Source: Ilex aquifolium (Eukaryota; Streptophyta; Magnoliopsida; Aquifoliales; Aquifoliaceae). Taken from it: a stretch of 64,000 bases of DNA. The notes under the pieces are model-generated. The model searched no databases, was not told where the DNA came from, and was given only the letters and a program-made list of their open reading frames with translations. Shown one piece after another: positions 23,501 through 34,880 of this stretch (the first letter of the stretch is position 1; every line of letters starts with the position of its first letter). The translations under genes were made by a program, and so were the position numbers. The stretch lies in NCBI GenBank assembly GCA_951799425.1, contig OX637409.1, positions 19,182,460 to 19,246,459 of the forward strand. Direction: 5' to 3'.

Positions 23501-26500
23501 CATTGGCAAGAGCAGACGAATGTTTGGAAACCTCAGAATTCAGATTCCCGAAAGTTAACTGAGAATTCTCATCAAGCTCCCCTGCTAGATTATCCAAAGC
23601 TTTGATACCAGAACCATACATAATTTTCAACTTAGCTAGGCGAACTCGAAGTTCTTCAGTAGCCTACAAGCGCACCGGATGATAAATTTTGTCGACTAAC
23701 AATTTAAGCATACACAAGCCCAGTTTTTATCCAAATTATACCTCTGTTTTCGTGGATACAAAGGATTGCATATCTTCCTCCATGCCTTTCAGTTGCTGCT
23801 CTTGTTGAGTGACAGAAGCAGCTACAGTTTTGTGCAAGATTTCAAGCTGTTGAGATAATTGCAACTGGAATTTCTGTATAAGAATTCTGTTTCCATCTTC
23901 TATTTTGTCCTTGCGCTCTGCGACAATCAATCCATTGATAAGACATTATTTATTTTTCGAGCAGACAATTTCTGGGATAGGAAATCAATCATCAAAAACC
24001 AGATACCAACCAATCTTGGTGAACAAGCTAGCCACATCTGACACAGCATTCTCTAGCTCTGCTCGAAGCTCAAACGTATTCTCCATGAGTGCTTTCTCTG
24101 ATAAAAAAAATTAGATGCCAACGTCAGAAAGCTAATGCTTTTTTGGGCCTTTGAGAAAGCTAAGGAGAACAATACCCGAAATTAAGAACAATGAAGCCAA
24201 CCAATATAAACCAGATGGAGAAATTCAGAATTCTTGCACAAATTTCTCTATCCGACACCACTTAGATGCAAAATTTCTCTATCAGACACTACTTAGATGC
24301 AATAACATATGACACTCTTTCAGTAGCACTCATAAATACAAGATGAAATTTTTTTTATGATTGCTTGAATGTTTTAATTTTTTTGACAAACAGAAACGAC
24401 ATACATCTGGTAAGAAACGAATATCCTAGGAAAATCTGGTAAGAAGTAAATCCCCTACAATGGAAATTCCCCAAAAAAAAAAAATACAACCATAAAATCC
24501 CTCTTAGTACAATAATGTATGAAAGAACAGAGACCATGACAATGAATACCCCAAGAGTTGCACTGTATGCAGAACCTACAAATGCATGAAGTAACAACAA
24601 TGTACACAGGGGATACTTAGCTCACCAGACTTAAGAAGATTGGATATAAGATACTCCTTTTCTTTAATTGTTGCATTTGCCTCCCTATGTCTTTCTTCAA
24701 GATCAACCAATGCATGTTCTGTTTCGTGGAGCTTTTTCTGTGAACCAATTGTAAGAGTATTACAATTGCATGATTAAAGAAGCAGATGACAAGCATAGCT
24801 CAACATAAAGTCAGAAATATCAACACTAAGATACTATATAGTATAATACCTCAGACTTTTCATGTTTATCACTTAATTCTGAAGTTAATAGCAGCTGAGA
24901 GTTGTAAAGTTCCCGAAGCTCCATTAGTTGCTGCTTCCAAGGCAGAATGTAATAATCAATCAAAATTTTCAGCTGAACTCAGGAAAATCTAGATGAGTAA
25001 TTTTAAACCTCAAATATACCTTGTCCCTGGATTCAAAATCAAGTTCCATGCGCTCTATTTTTTCCGTCATTGCCTGAAACAGCGACAAACAGAAGAATCA
25101 ACAAACCTCCCAATTACAGGACACTTAAAGTAAATGTAGTCCATCATCAACCTAAAATGGCAGAACTAAACCTTCTTCTCAGCTTCGTCCTGTAGATAAC
25201 GGTCTCTTGGTATGTAGATTCCATTTTTCTCTCTTGCAGCATACACCTCTGGTTGGAGATGTAGGAGAAGTATATAAAGCATTGTCAATAAAGCATGCAT
25301 ACCCAACTTATTATTCCATTAGATACTTTGTTGAACATGCATAAATCTGCAAGTACTTGATAGAGAGATAGAGAGAGCATCCAAGCAAGAAACAAGTAAC
25401 AACCTTGCTTAAGTCGGTCGATTTCAGAATACAAATCCTTGATCATTGCAGATTTCATCATCTTCTGATTAATCTGAAATAGTAATCAAATGAAACTATG
25501 ATAGCAGGTTCACAGGAAGATGGTCATTTTTCAAGAATACAAAAAGGAATAGAAACCCTGGAAGAACAAGGTTGAGCACAAACCAAGGACCCCATAACTG
25601 ACCTCTGGTTTGTTCTTAATATTTTTGGCACGGTGTGCATAATCTAACGTGCTGAGCGTCTCTTCCAAACAATGAACAGAGGGTGATATCGTGGCGATAA
25701 TGCAGGTTTTTGTCTTCCCTCCCAAGGAATCTCTCAGCAATCTTGTTAATTTACTATCCCTGACAAACCAAGCAATACTTGTTAAGCAATTGTCGGACCT
25801 GTTATGTTTCAACAAATCTCTCAGATGCCAACTGCATTTACAGAACTAATTAGAATCATACCTATATGGTACATGCCCAGAGTGCTCAACTAGTGCATTT
25901 ATGACACGACCAAGTGTAAGCAAGCTTTTATTGATCTCACCAGCTTCCCTTGCCCTACCCTGCAAAATAAATCTTCTTATTAATATTATACTGTCTAATG
26001 CCATTTCTTACTTTCTGAGGACTAACAGAATCATGAAGCTGAAGATTTGAGAAGATCCTTTATGGGATCTGTACTATTAATCACAGTACTCCATAAAAAG
26101 TGTCACTCTATACATGTGCTTAATATTTTGGACGTCAGCAAAGATGCCCTTTTGTTATGCATCATTACAATATCAAACTTTAAGATATAACATTGTCTAT
26201 CACTTCTAACCTCTCTTGCACCCGAGCGCGAGATATTCTCTGAGCCAGCTAGATCAACAAGATTGAGCTTCCCACATTTAATCATTTCCTCCCCCTCTGG
26301 AGTACACTCCTTAATGTGAATTGTTATAGAAAATATCGAGTGGGAACGGCTACTTTGTTTGTTGAGAAGGGTCTCTGCTGTACGCCTTTTAGCAGAACCT
26401 TTCTCCAAAATCTTATAAATTTCATTGGCTGTGCATACTATTTCCTCTTCCAAGCCTCTAACAAAAACACCTCCCTTTCCATCCTCCATAAGTGCTATTG

Positions 26501-27695
26501 GCTTCTTTGATTTGTCATCAGTGAATTTCGAGCATTCCTCTATAGCCAAAAGATCTGATATTTCTTCATTGTAAAGCTCTAGAAACGTAACTTTCATGTT
26601 ATATTCGGCGTTTTGAGCTTCTAATATATCAAATATTTGACGAACAGCTCTAGGAATAACACCCGCATCATTCGGAAACTCTCCGTTCTGCATATGGTGA
26701 AAAAATCAATCAATTACAACAATTTTCATGAAATTAGCATAAATCACAGAATCATATCTTGTACAATGTTGTAGTAAAATAAACCTTTTTTCTTCCTCCT
26801 CCCTCCATTGTGTATGTTTTCCCTGTTCCTGTCTGCCCATACGCAAAAATAGTGCAGTTATAGCCCTCTAGAACTTCAAATACAATGGGAGACACTGCCT
26901 GCTCATACAAGTCCTTTTGTTGGGACATCGGACCAAAGACCTAGAAAGAATTATCCAACATTACATTCTTGTCACATAGAACAGACGAAAATAGAAACAT
27001 CGAACACTCTAAGTCTACAGGCACAATCCGTGATGATTGATACCTTAGAGGTTTCATCACAACTACTCAATAATTTATAAGAAAACCACAGGAGAACCAT
27101 TAAGAATTTCAAGTATTGTGCGATGGATTTCTCGGCCACTGTAAAATACGAAATTTATTTTTCTTTTTCTCATCCACCAAACAAAGAACGAAGAACGAAG
27201 AACGAAGAACGAAGAACGAAGAACGAAGAACGAAGAACGAAGAACGAATAAGAATAATTCGAAAAAAGACGTCAAACCTTGTCGAATAGAAATGTTCTAT
27301 CGATCTGCTTATTAGCTATATTCTGAATCGCAGAAACTTCTCTTTTGTTCTCATTACATGAAACAACTACTGGTGTATGCAATCTCACTTCATCCTCATT
27401 CAATGGCCTACAAATTCAAACCATCGCAACTCAGACACAGTGATTAGAATCAATTACCTCACCAATTAAAACCAATCAACTCACTCAGAAACCAAACTCA
27501 GATTCTTAACTCAACTCACCTGCACCGGACAATGACCTGGACATTCACGCCTTTATCTTTCTCTTGCTTCCCATTCATATTCCCCTCCCCTGATCGCAGA
27601 TCTCTAACCGCCTTTTCGCTCGACCGCGGCGTCTGCGATGGCGATAACGAAACCATCCCTCCTCTTCGCTGTTGCTGTGACTGTGCAGACTCCAT
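20571..27695 (-). CDS. Kinesin-5 (BimC/Eg5 class) mitotic motor
   Basis: Read on the minus strand, 22 exons join in consistent phase to 1,052 codons plus stop: 27695-27520, 27407-27278, 26940-26785, 26687-26211, 25959-25862, 25759-25603, 25473-25404, 25248-25172, 25073-25020, 24930-24850, 24737-24626, 24097-24011, 23917-23742, 23663-23502, 23422-23315, 23223-23065, 22937-22854, 21994-21789, 21664-21563, 21464-21355, 21258-21107, 20795-20571. The motor domain (about residues 50-410) has P-loop GQTGTGKT (~137), switch [10 protein letters not shown] (~263) and switch II DLAGSE (~299). A neck ([22 protein letters not shown]) and a long coiled coil follow. The C-terminal BimC box has CDK-type sites STPKKR and LRTPS. 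Kinesin-5 is a tetrameric plus-end motor that slides antiparallel microtubules in the spindle and phragmoplast. The length is normal for the plant family. Confidence 0.95.
20906..20928. repeat. Poly-C homopolymer in a kinesin-5 intron
   Basis: About 23 consecutive C in the last intron of the kinesin-5 gene, followed by an AAC repeat. Copy number may be unreliable in any assembly. Confidence 0.9.
22001..22126. repeat. 63-bp tandem duplication in a kinesin-5 intron
   Basis: 22001-22063 is repeated at 22064-22126 with no difference I can see, starting CATATCATACATTTGC. It lies just upstream (in gene orientation) of the exon at 21994-21789, close to its splice acceptor, and is evidently recent. 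Confidence 0.9.
27184..27248. repeat. GAAGAAC heptamer minisatellite in a kinesin-5 intron
   Basis: About nine copies of a 7-bp unit, located 30-95 bp from the donor of exon 2 (27278). The open frame it creates on the minus strand is an artefact of the repeat. Confidence 0.92.
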
Positions 27696-28017
27696 TTACA
27701 TAAAATTCTTTTTCTTCAAATCTCAAACTTCACCTGGAAACAGTAGTCCAATTCGATGGTTACTCACTGAGTCAACTCAAAATCTTAAAAACCGATATAC
27801 CCCAAACTCTGCTAAAAACAATTAACAATGTACAATGTAGACAGAGAATGTAAATTTTTTAGGTGAATCGGAAAAGAACAGAGGCAATGAAACAAATCAG
27901 AACCAGATCGACAATGAGACAAAGAAATCGAAGTCAAAAGTAAATGTAAATCACAAGATGTACTTATTTATTTGTATTCAATCTATACGTATAGCATACA
28001 GTGTATTCGATGGCCGG

Positions 28018-28309
28018 CCGTTGAGAACTTCAAATGGCGACGATTTTAGAGAGACAGAGAGAGAGAGAGAATATAAAATGAGACTCTGACTTGACAGAGA
28101 AGCGCAACGATGATTTGTTGATTTTTAGGTTTAGAGAGAGAGAGAGAGAGAGACTGAGAGTGAGTGGAGCGGCACTGAGAAGATTAGTTTGAGTAGAAAA
28201 AGAAACTCAAAAAATATGGCCGTTACGGGAGCGTTTGAATTTTTTAGGAGAGATCTTGTTCAGGATGACGGCGTTAGAAATTCGGTGTGGTTAATTTTTG
28301 ACCGTTATA
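28018..28309 (-). promoter_or_regulatory. Kinesin-5 promoter with mitosis-specific-activator-like sites
   Basis: On the gene's strand, AACGG cores occur at about 28018-28024 (TCAACGG), 28218-28227 (CGTAACGGCC) and 28299-28309 (TATAACGGTCA). The last is close to the MSA consensus YCYAACGGYYA bound by three-repeat MYB proteins in G2/M genes. GA-rich repeats at about 28047-28068 and 28131-28152 lie in the presumed 5'UTR or core promoter. The motif match is seen; regulation is inferred. Confidence 0.5.
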
Positions 28310-29280
28310 GCTGGACAAGCCGAAAAATAAAAAACATTTTGAAAAAAATTTGAAACTAATAATAGAGGACAGTATTGGAAATACAAATGAACCGTAAAAC
28401 TAAACATTCTCGTGAATTTTTGAGGTTCGACATGATGTTCTGTCTTTGATCAAGCCGGATAAACAATTAATTGAAATACTTATAAATTTGATTCGGACAC
28501 CTTTAACTGTCATATAAAAAAAAATACTTTTGTTCATTAATAAGAATTGTACATGCCCATATATTAATGCAACATTGATTAAAAATAGAGATTATAACAA
28601 CTGACAAGATAATTTATGATAATGTCACTTTTTTATCTCTATTTTTGATTTTTTTTTTGATCAATCTAAGACTATGGTTAATTGCACTGGAAGTCTCCAA
28701 AGTATGAAGTTTGTCTCATTTTAGTCCCTAATATTTTAATTGCATCATTTTGGTCCCTGAAATATTGAATATCTATATAATAAAGTATAACGAATTTGAA
28801 TTTTGGAGACAAATAGTGGTCTAGATCGTTTCGTGACCAAAAAAAGCATCATCTAACGAACGACGTTATCTCAAACTGTCTCGAGCTATTGACGTCTCAG
28901 ATCGTTTTGATCTGACGTACCACATTAACTCTTTTGAAATTTTTTTACTGCTCAAAATTTATAGTTTACAAATTTGATATTCCAAAATTTAATTCCACCA
29001 AATATTTTCCTTAAATCAAGCAAATCTTTCTCTCTCTCTCACGCTCAATTCATGTAAAAAGTATCAATTTTTCACAATATTTTTCTCTGTATCTCTCTCT
29101 GAATCTCACGAAAATATTAGATAGTGTCTAATTCAAGCAAATACTACATCTCACTGTGGAGAGATAGTATATTACGAAAATATTCCTCTGTATCTCTCTC
29201 TGAAGAAAAATTATGTAATAAATATTAGTTAGATAGTATATATCACGAAAATATTCCTTTGTATCTCTCTTTTTCATTCA
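28310..29280. other. AT-rich intergenic DNA
   Basis: Contains a degenerate stretch (about 28690-28780) with TTTTAGTCCCTAA/TTTTGGTCCCTG phrases resembling the TIR repeats at 48.7 and 58.9 kb, and (TC)n at about 29027-29041. No gene seen. Confidence 0.4.
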
Positions 29281-30310
29281 AGCAATGCTACAAACACGAA
29301 TCATACAAATTTAATAGTCAATTTTATTTTTTCCATAATCAATAAAAAAAAAAAGCATAACTTGCAAAAAATCTAATTTAACAAAGAAAATATGCTTAAC
29401 ATGTAAAATATGCAAAATTAAATTCAAGTTATTGGGCAACTCAGATATTAAGAGATATATTAAAGAAAATATGTTTAACATTTAAAATATACAAGATTAA
29501 ATTCATATACAAACAGGAATCATACAAATTCAATATTTAGTGAACAACACAAAACAACAATATTTACTAAATAATTCAAATCTAAATACTTGAGAAAAAT
29601 GATACAAAATTACAAACGAGATAAACAATACAAAATTATAAGCAATACTATGAACACGAATTATACAAATTCAATATTTAGTGAACAACACGAAACAACA
29701 ATCTTTACTAAATAATCCAACACTAAATAACGTTTAGTTTAAGAAAATATTCTAAGAATATAAATAACCGAGGATAATGATATAAAATTAAAAGCACTAC
29801 TATGAACTCGAATTATACAAATTCAATAGTCAATTTTGTTTTTTACATAATCAATAAAAAAAAACATAACTTGCAAAAAATCTAATTTAACAAATAAAAT
29901 ATGCTTAACATGTAAAATATACAAGATTAAATTCAAGTTATTGGACAACTCAGGTATCAAGAGATATATTAAAGAAAATATGCCTAACATTTAAAATATA
30001 TAAGATTAAATTCATATACAAACACGAATCATACAAATTCAATATTTAGTAAACAACACAAAGCAACAATATTTACTAAATAATCCAAATCTAAATACCC
30101 GAGAAAAATGATACAAAATTACAAACGAGAGAAACGATACAAAATTATAAGTAATACTATGAACACGAATCATACAAATTCAATATTTAGTGAACAACAC
30201 GAAGCAACAATCTTTACTAAATAATCTAATATTAAATAACGTTTAGTTTAAGAAAATATACTAAGAATATAAATAACCGAGAAGAATGATATAAAATTAA
30301 AAGCACTACT
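29281..30310. repeat. Two tandem ~510-bp units
   Basis: A unit starting AGCAATGCTACAAAC at 29281 recurs at 29793 and its first part again at 30302, giving periods of about 512 and 509 bp. Within each unit a shorter block (ACGAATCATACAAATTCAAT plus ATTTAGTGAACAACAC) also repeats. Very AT-rich and non-coding. Confidence 0.85.
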
Positions 30311-30428
30311 ATAAACTCAAATCATACAAATTCAATAGTCAGGTCGTATCTTTTGGAAGTCGGTTGAATTTCTAATAGTTATATTTGATCATTTGACAAC
30401 ATCTGCAGACTTAGTTCATTTGTGGGAG

Positions 30429-31146
30429 TATGGGTGTCAATCGTGTCGAGTTAAACGGTTATGTGTCGGGTTAAACGGGTGACGGGTGAAAAATATACAA
30501 ACCCATACACGACACGTTTAATAAACGGGTAAAAATTTTAAACACGAATACGAACCGTTTAATAAACGGGTAACACGACACGAACCGTTTAACCCATTTA
30601 AAAATTAAAAAAAAATAAAAAAATTATTATTTTTACAAACTTTTATACTCCATTTTTTTTTAACTGTACTTTCCTCAATTAGAGGAGTTCCAGCCAACAA
30701 TGGGCAGCCACTTTACAAGCCAGCCAACAATGGGCAGCCACTTTATAAGCCAGCCAACACAGTCCACATGATAAAGCAACAACCACTGCCTTATCTTATA
30801 CAGCCAACAACCACTATTTTCTTCCCTCTCAGGCGAAGTGGGATTCAAAGAAATGGTACTCTCTTCACTCCCTAGCCAACAGTCACTGCCTCTTATATAA
30901 GCCAATATTTTTTTTACTATTTTTTCTTTAATCATTCATTATTTTATATATATATAAAATAATTATTAATTTATTATTATATTAATTTTATTTAAACGGG
31001 TAAACGTGTGATAAACGGTTTGACAGGTCTCACCCGAACACGACCCGTTTATTAAACGTGTTTGGCGTGTCAACCCGTTAAGGTCTCACCCAAACCCGCT
31101 TAATTCGTGTCGGTTAATCATGTCGTGTCGGATTTTGACAGCCCTA
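30429..31146. mobile_element. Non-autonomous hAT element, 718 bp
   Basis: Perfect 8-bp target duplication TGTGGGAG at 30421-30428 and 31147-31154. Termini TATGGGTGTCAA and, inverted, TAGGGCTGTCAA match at 10 of 12 positions. Subterminal ACGGGT/AACCCGTTTA units are repeated in both orientations. An internal tandem repeat near 30690-30750 generates a short minus-strand frame (30675-30935) that I do not regard as a gene. Confidence 0.88.
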
Positions 31147-31682
31147 TGTGGGAGTATTGTTTTAATTTTCATTTTATTAGTTATGAATTATGTTATTATT
31201 TAGATAAAGTTGATTATGAATGTTAAAATCGTAGATTTTGAATCAAAAACATAATATTGAATATTGTCAAATGATATATTTTTTCAGATGTTTGAATTAT
31301 TATGTTTTGGTAGTTAGAACATAATTTTCGTGGCGTAACAATTTAATGTGGAAATATATGCTATGCATGTAAGTTGATGTTATAAAAAATATTAGCGGAC
31401 TCATTTTGTTCATAAACTTGTCATGTGATATTTAGATTAGATAAAAAAATAATTTAGATAATTCTTAACCAAATTTCTACTCAAAATAGTTACCAAAATT
31501 ACACAGTTTTGATCAAGAGCTACCCAAATTTTGGTCAAAAACTATCCCTATTACATATTTTTTGTCAAAGGCTACCCAAATTTTGTTTAAGAGCTATCAA
31601 AATTATTTTTTGACCATATGTAGGTATTACGTGATAAATTTATGATAAAAAATTGTACTTTAAAAAAAAAAGTAGTTTTTGG
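31147..31682. other. AT-rich intergenic DNA
   Basis: Repeated phrases GAGCTACCCAAATTTTG and similar at 31510-31600; no coding sequence. It may belong to the same repeat as the CCA-rich tract downstream. Confidence 0.35.
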
Positions 31683-32698
31683 AACTATCCCACCACCTCC
31701 ACTATCATAACCACCCTCATCGCCCCACTACCATCACAATTATCACCACCATCGCCACCCCACCACCACAACTACCCCCACCACCGCCACCACCACCACC
31801 GTCAACTCCAATCCATCACCATCACCACCACAATCACTGCCCCACCACCACCACCCATCGCCCCACCATCACCACTAACACTACTGTCGCCACCCTACCA
31901 CCTCCACACCTTACCACCACCGCTGTCGCCACCCTACCACCATAACCACCCCTACTGCCCCACCACCACCACCATCACTACCACCCCACCACCATAACAA
32001 CCATCACCATTGTTGCTGCTACCTTACTACCGCCGCTACTGTCCTACCATCACCCCTACCATTCCCACCTCCACCCCCACCCAACGACCATAACCACTAT
32101 CACCGCCACCCCCCACCACCACCGCCACTGCCCCCACCACCAATTACTACCACCGTCGTCCACCGCCACCACCTATCATCATCGTCATCTCATTCTTATA
32201 TTTATTATCATTGCCACCATCATCCCACTACTACGTCACCCACTTTCAGCACCCACCATTACTCACTACCACAACCCACCACCATTTGTCGTCGCCCACC
32301 ATTGTAGTCAGCCACTGTCACCCACCACCACCACCACCACCACCACTGACAACACACCATCATTATCGCCTACCACCATCCACACCCACCACCACTGTCA
32401 TCCATGGCTACCACTACCACCATCGTCACTCAAAATCCACCACTATCACCGTTGTCACCCACGGCTGTTACTACCACCATAGTCGTCGCCACCCACCACA
32501 ACCATCATCGTCTCCCACCATTACCACTGCCGCCCACCACCACCACTACTATCACCACTCACCCCCACTATAACCGGTGTTTAAATTTTGTCTTCTCTCC
32601 TCTATGTTTGTGATTTGATTTTGGATGTGAATACAAATATGTTTATTATTGACCATTTTTCTTATTACTCCTTGTCTTTAGGCACAAAAAATAACTAG
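31683..32698 (+). mobile_element. CCA-rich repeat ending in a Helitron-like 3' terminus
   Basis: About 900 bp of imperfect (CCA)n/(CAC)n, followed by a unique tail and CTAG at 32695-32698 next to a T, as expected for Helitron insertion between A and T. The tail (TTTAAATTTT... GTGAATACAAATATGTTTATTATTGA... TTATTACTCC... AATAACTAG) is matched in inverse orientation at 51119-51410. Here the terminal hairpin is degraded. The start of the element is unknown. His/Thr/Pro-rich frames through it are repeat artefacts. Confidence 0.45.
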
Positions 32699-33039
32699 TA
32701 ATTATATATGAACCCAAGCATGTATGACTGAGATATGATAGAAAGTTGATTATAAATAACTATAAATCAGTTAGATAATGATTGAATAAATTTTGATACT
32801 GGCGGGACACAAAGTGACACTGGTATTAGAGCAAGACATGGACATTAACAATTCTGCACTGAGTGGATGTATGGGCTAGAGAGACTCCGAGAGTACAGAC
32901 CACTCGGGGCCATGGAAAGGCAAGTTTTCCTAGGACCGAGTAACTGATTTATCCCACAATGCGATGCATGATAGGGAATGATTATCAGCATAGACACGTC
33001 ACATTGAATCACATGTCGAACATTAGAAAATTCGAATAA
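32699..33039. other. Spacer with no recognised feature
   Basis: A TGGTATTAGAGCAAG phrase at about 32822-32836 resembles a degenerate retroelement primer-binding site, possibly linked to the LTR-like sequence that follows. Nothing else seen. Confidence 0.3.
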
Positions 33040-33600
33040 AAACATGACCCTTACTGACGTGGACTGATTGGGAGAGTTTATATTTAATGCTCATCTCAAA
33101 TTTAATGAGTACTCAACATATTGCATTAAATGCCCGATAGAGGCTATTAAATGTTGAGGGGACGTACATTAAATGATAATTCCCCTGAGCTAGGCATTCA
33201 TTATGAAACTAGGGTCCGAGTAGTCGCCGATTCTCCCTCAGGCCTAGTAATTGTGCGACTCAAGGGGGCAACAACTATTGATTGATTGCCCCAAAGGGGT
33301 GTTGCTAGCCGGCTTGATGCTACCCCATAAAATGTCATGTCATCATCTCTGAAGGTATAAATATCCAAAAAATTGAGTTTCAGGTACGCAATAAAGACCA
33401 CTCAAGCACAGTAAACGCTATCTTCCTTTTTGAGCACCGACTCTAATTTAGACATAAGAGGAAAAGCCAAGCACGGCTTCGGCCCTCCTTCTAGCCTTGC
33501 TCTTTGTTTGCAAGACTCTCGGATGTTTTTATCTAAATGTCTCTATCTTAAATTATTGCATAGAAATACACCCGTGCAAGTACCATAACTTATACACGAA
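33040..33600 (+). mobile_element. LTR-like remnant
   Basis: Shows LTR layout: a repeat-bearing U3-like part (TTTAATG/ATTAAATG units), TATAAATA at about 33356, AATAAAG at about 33390 and a pyrimidine-rich continuation. No ends or target duplication could be fixed and there is no internal domain, so this is tentative. Confidence 0.3.
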
Positions 33601-34510
33601 ACGGAACCATTTTGAGAAGATACTTCCAATATATAGTATGAATGTCCATTTGGGATTCTAAGTAAAATTTAAGAAAAAAAGCACAAAAAGGTTGATGATA
33701 GTAGGAGAAAGGAAGACAAGTGGGGGCTTGTATGCGGTGTCAAAGGTGCCCCTCGTGAAAAAGAGTGATGCCATCCCGCACATGCCTTAGGTGCCTCATG
33801 ATGCCCTTTATTTTCAAGAATGCTTTTTCGGCCCCAATTACTTTTGCTGCCCCATATACATATCACTTTCTTACCACATCTTTAATCAAGACTTGGATCA
33901 TGCAAGGGAATTTGCTCTATAGTTTACTGGATAATCATAGTGATGCCCCAATTATGACAGCCTACGAGACCCAACTTTCGCTGTGAGATTTACACAATCA
34001 TATTTGCACGTACAGAGATACTGTTGTCATAACTTAACTAATGATGCTCAAAAAAACAAAACAATCTTATGGTTTCACCAAACCCTTTAGTTTCCTACAA
34101 AACACGTAAATATTCAAAGTATCATCAATACGCTTTTAAGGATTCAAACCTACATCTCATTAAAAAAGTTTAACTTATGATTTGTTTGTTGTCAGACTTA
34201 ATTTTGTCTATTGTGTAATGCAATAATTTGAGCATGTTATATTACTCACACAAAATTCAATTTAATTTGATCAATCAACGTTACAAAATTTCCTCATACA
34301 ACAAATAAATTTTCTCCGATGACTACATTTCTTCCTATCCCTCTATGCATATTTTCTCCCTATACTCTATTTGATAGAAGCTTATGCTGTTCAAAAAAAA
34401 AATACAAAATATATAAGCTTATGCATGTTAAATTTTTGTGTGTATAATATATACATAAATGCATATAATGCATGCCTAAGGAAAGGTTCAAGGAGTAATG
34501 ATATAATACA
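33601..34510. other. Intergenic DNA without recognised features
   Basis: Only short frames lacking recognisable domains. Confidence 0.4.
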
Positions 34511-34520
34511 AAATGAAAGC

Positions 34521-34870
34521 AAGGATCAAAATATTGTTTCGGTGCATTATTTCGGTCACCTAAGAAACAGAAACATTTCAACGTGTTTCAGAAACGTTTC
34601 GACTCGTTTTGGAAATATAATGAAAAAAATAAAAAATTTAAGAATTATTTTTCCAAAATATTAGTCAAAATATATTAAAGTATCTTGAAATATCTTAAAA
34701 TATTCCGAAACAATTGTGCAAATGTATTGAAACATTACAAAATATCTCGAAACATTACAAAACACTTCAAAGTATTATAATTTCGATTCCATTACTAATT
34801 AGTTTCGATCTCCTTGAAAACGGAAATGTTTCGGATATTTCAACTGTTTCGAACAAAAATTTTGATCCTT
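34521..34870. mobile_element. 350-bp MITE, probably Mutator-like
   Basis: Inverted ends AAGGATCAAAATATTGTTTCG (left) and AAGGATCAAAATTTTTGTTCG (right, reversed). Flanking repeats AAATGAAAGC (34511-34520) and AAATAAAAGC (34871-34880) match at 9 of 10 positions, fitting a 9-10-bp target duplication. The interior repeats CGAAACATT-type units. Non-coding. Confidence 0.7.
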
Positions 34871-34880
34871 AAATAAAAGC

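Noticed and set aside
27075-27275. Minus-strand frame with repeated VLRSSFF
   Set aside because: It is the reverse reading of the GAAGAAC minisatellite in a kinesin-5 intron and has no coding meaning.
31653-32613. Overlapping open frames rich in His, Thr and Pro
   Set aside because: They result from an imperfect (CCA)n tract open in several frames; no start context or domain.
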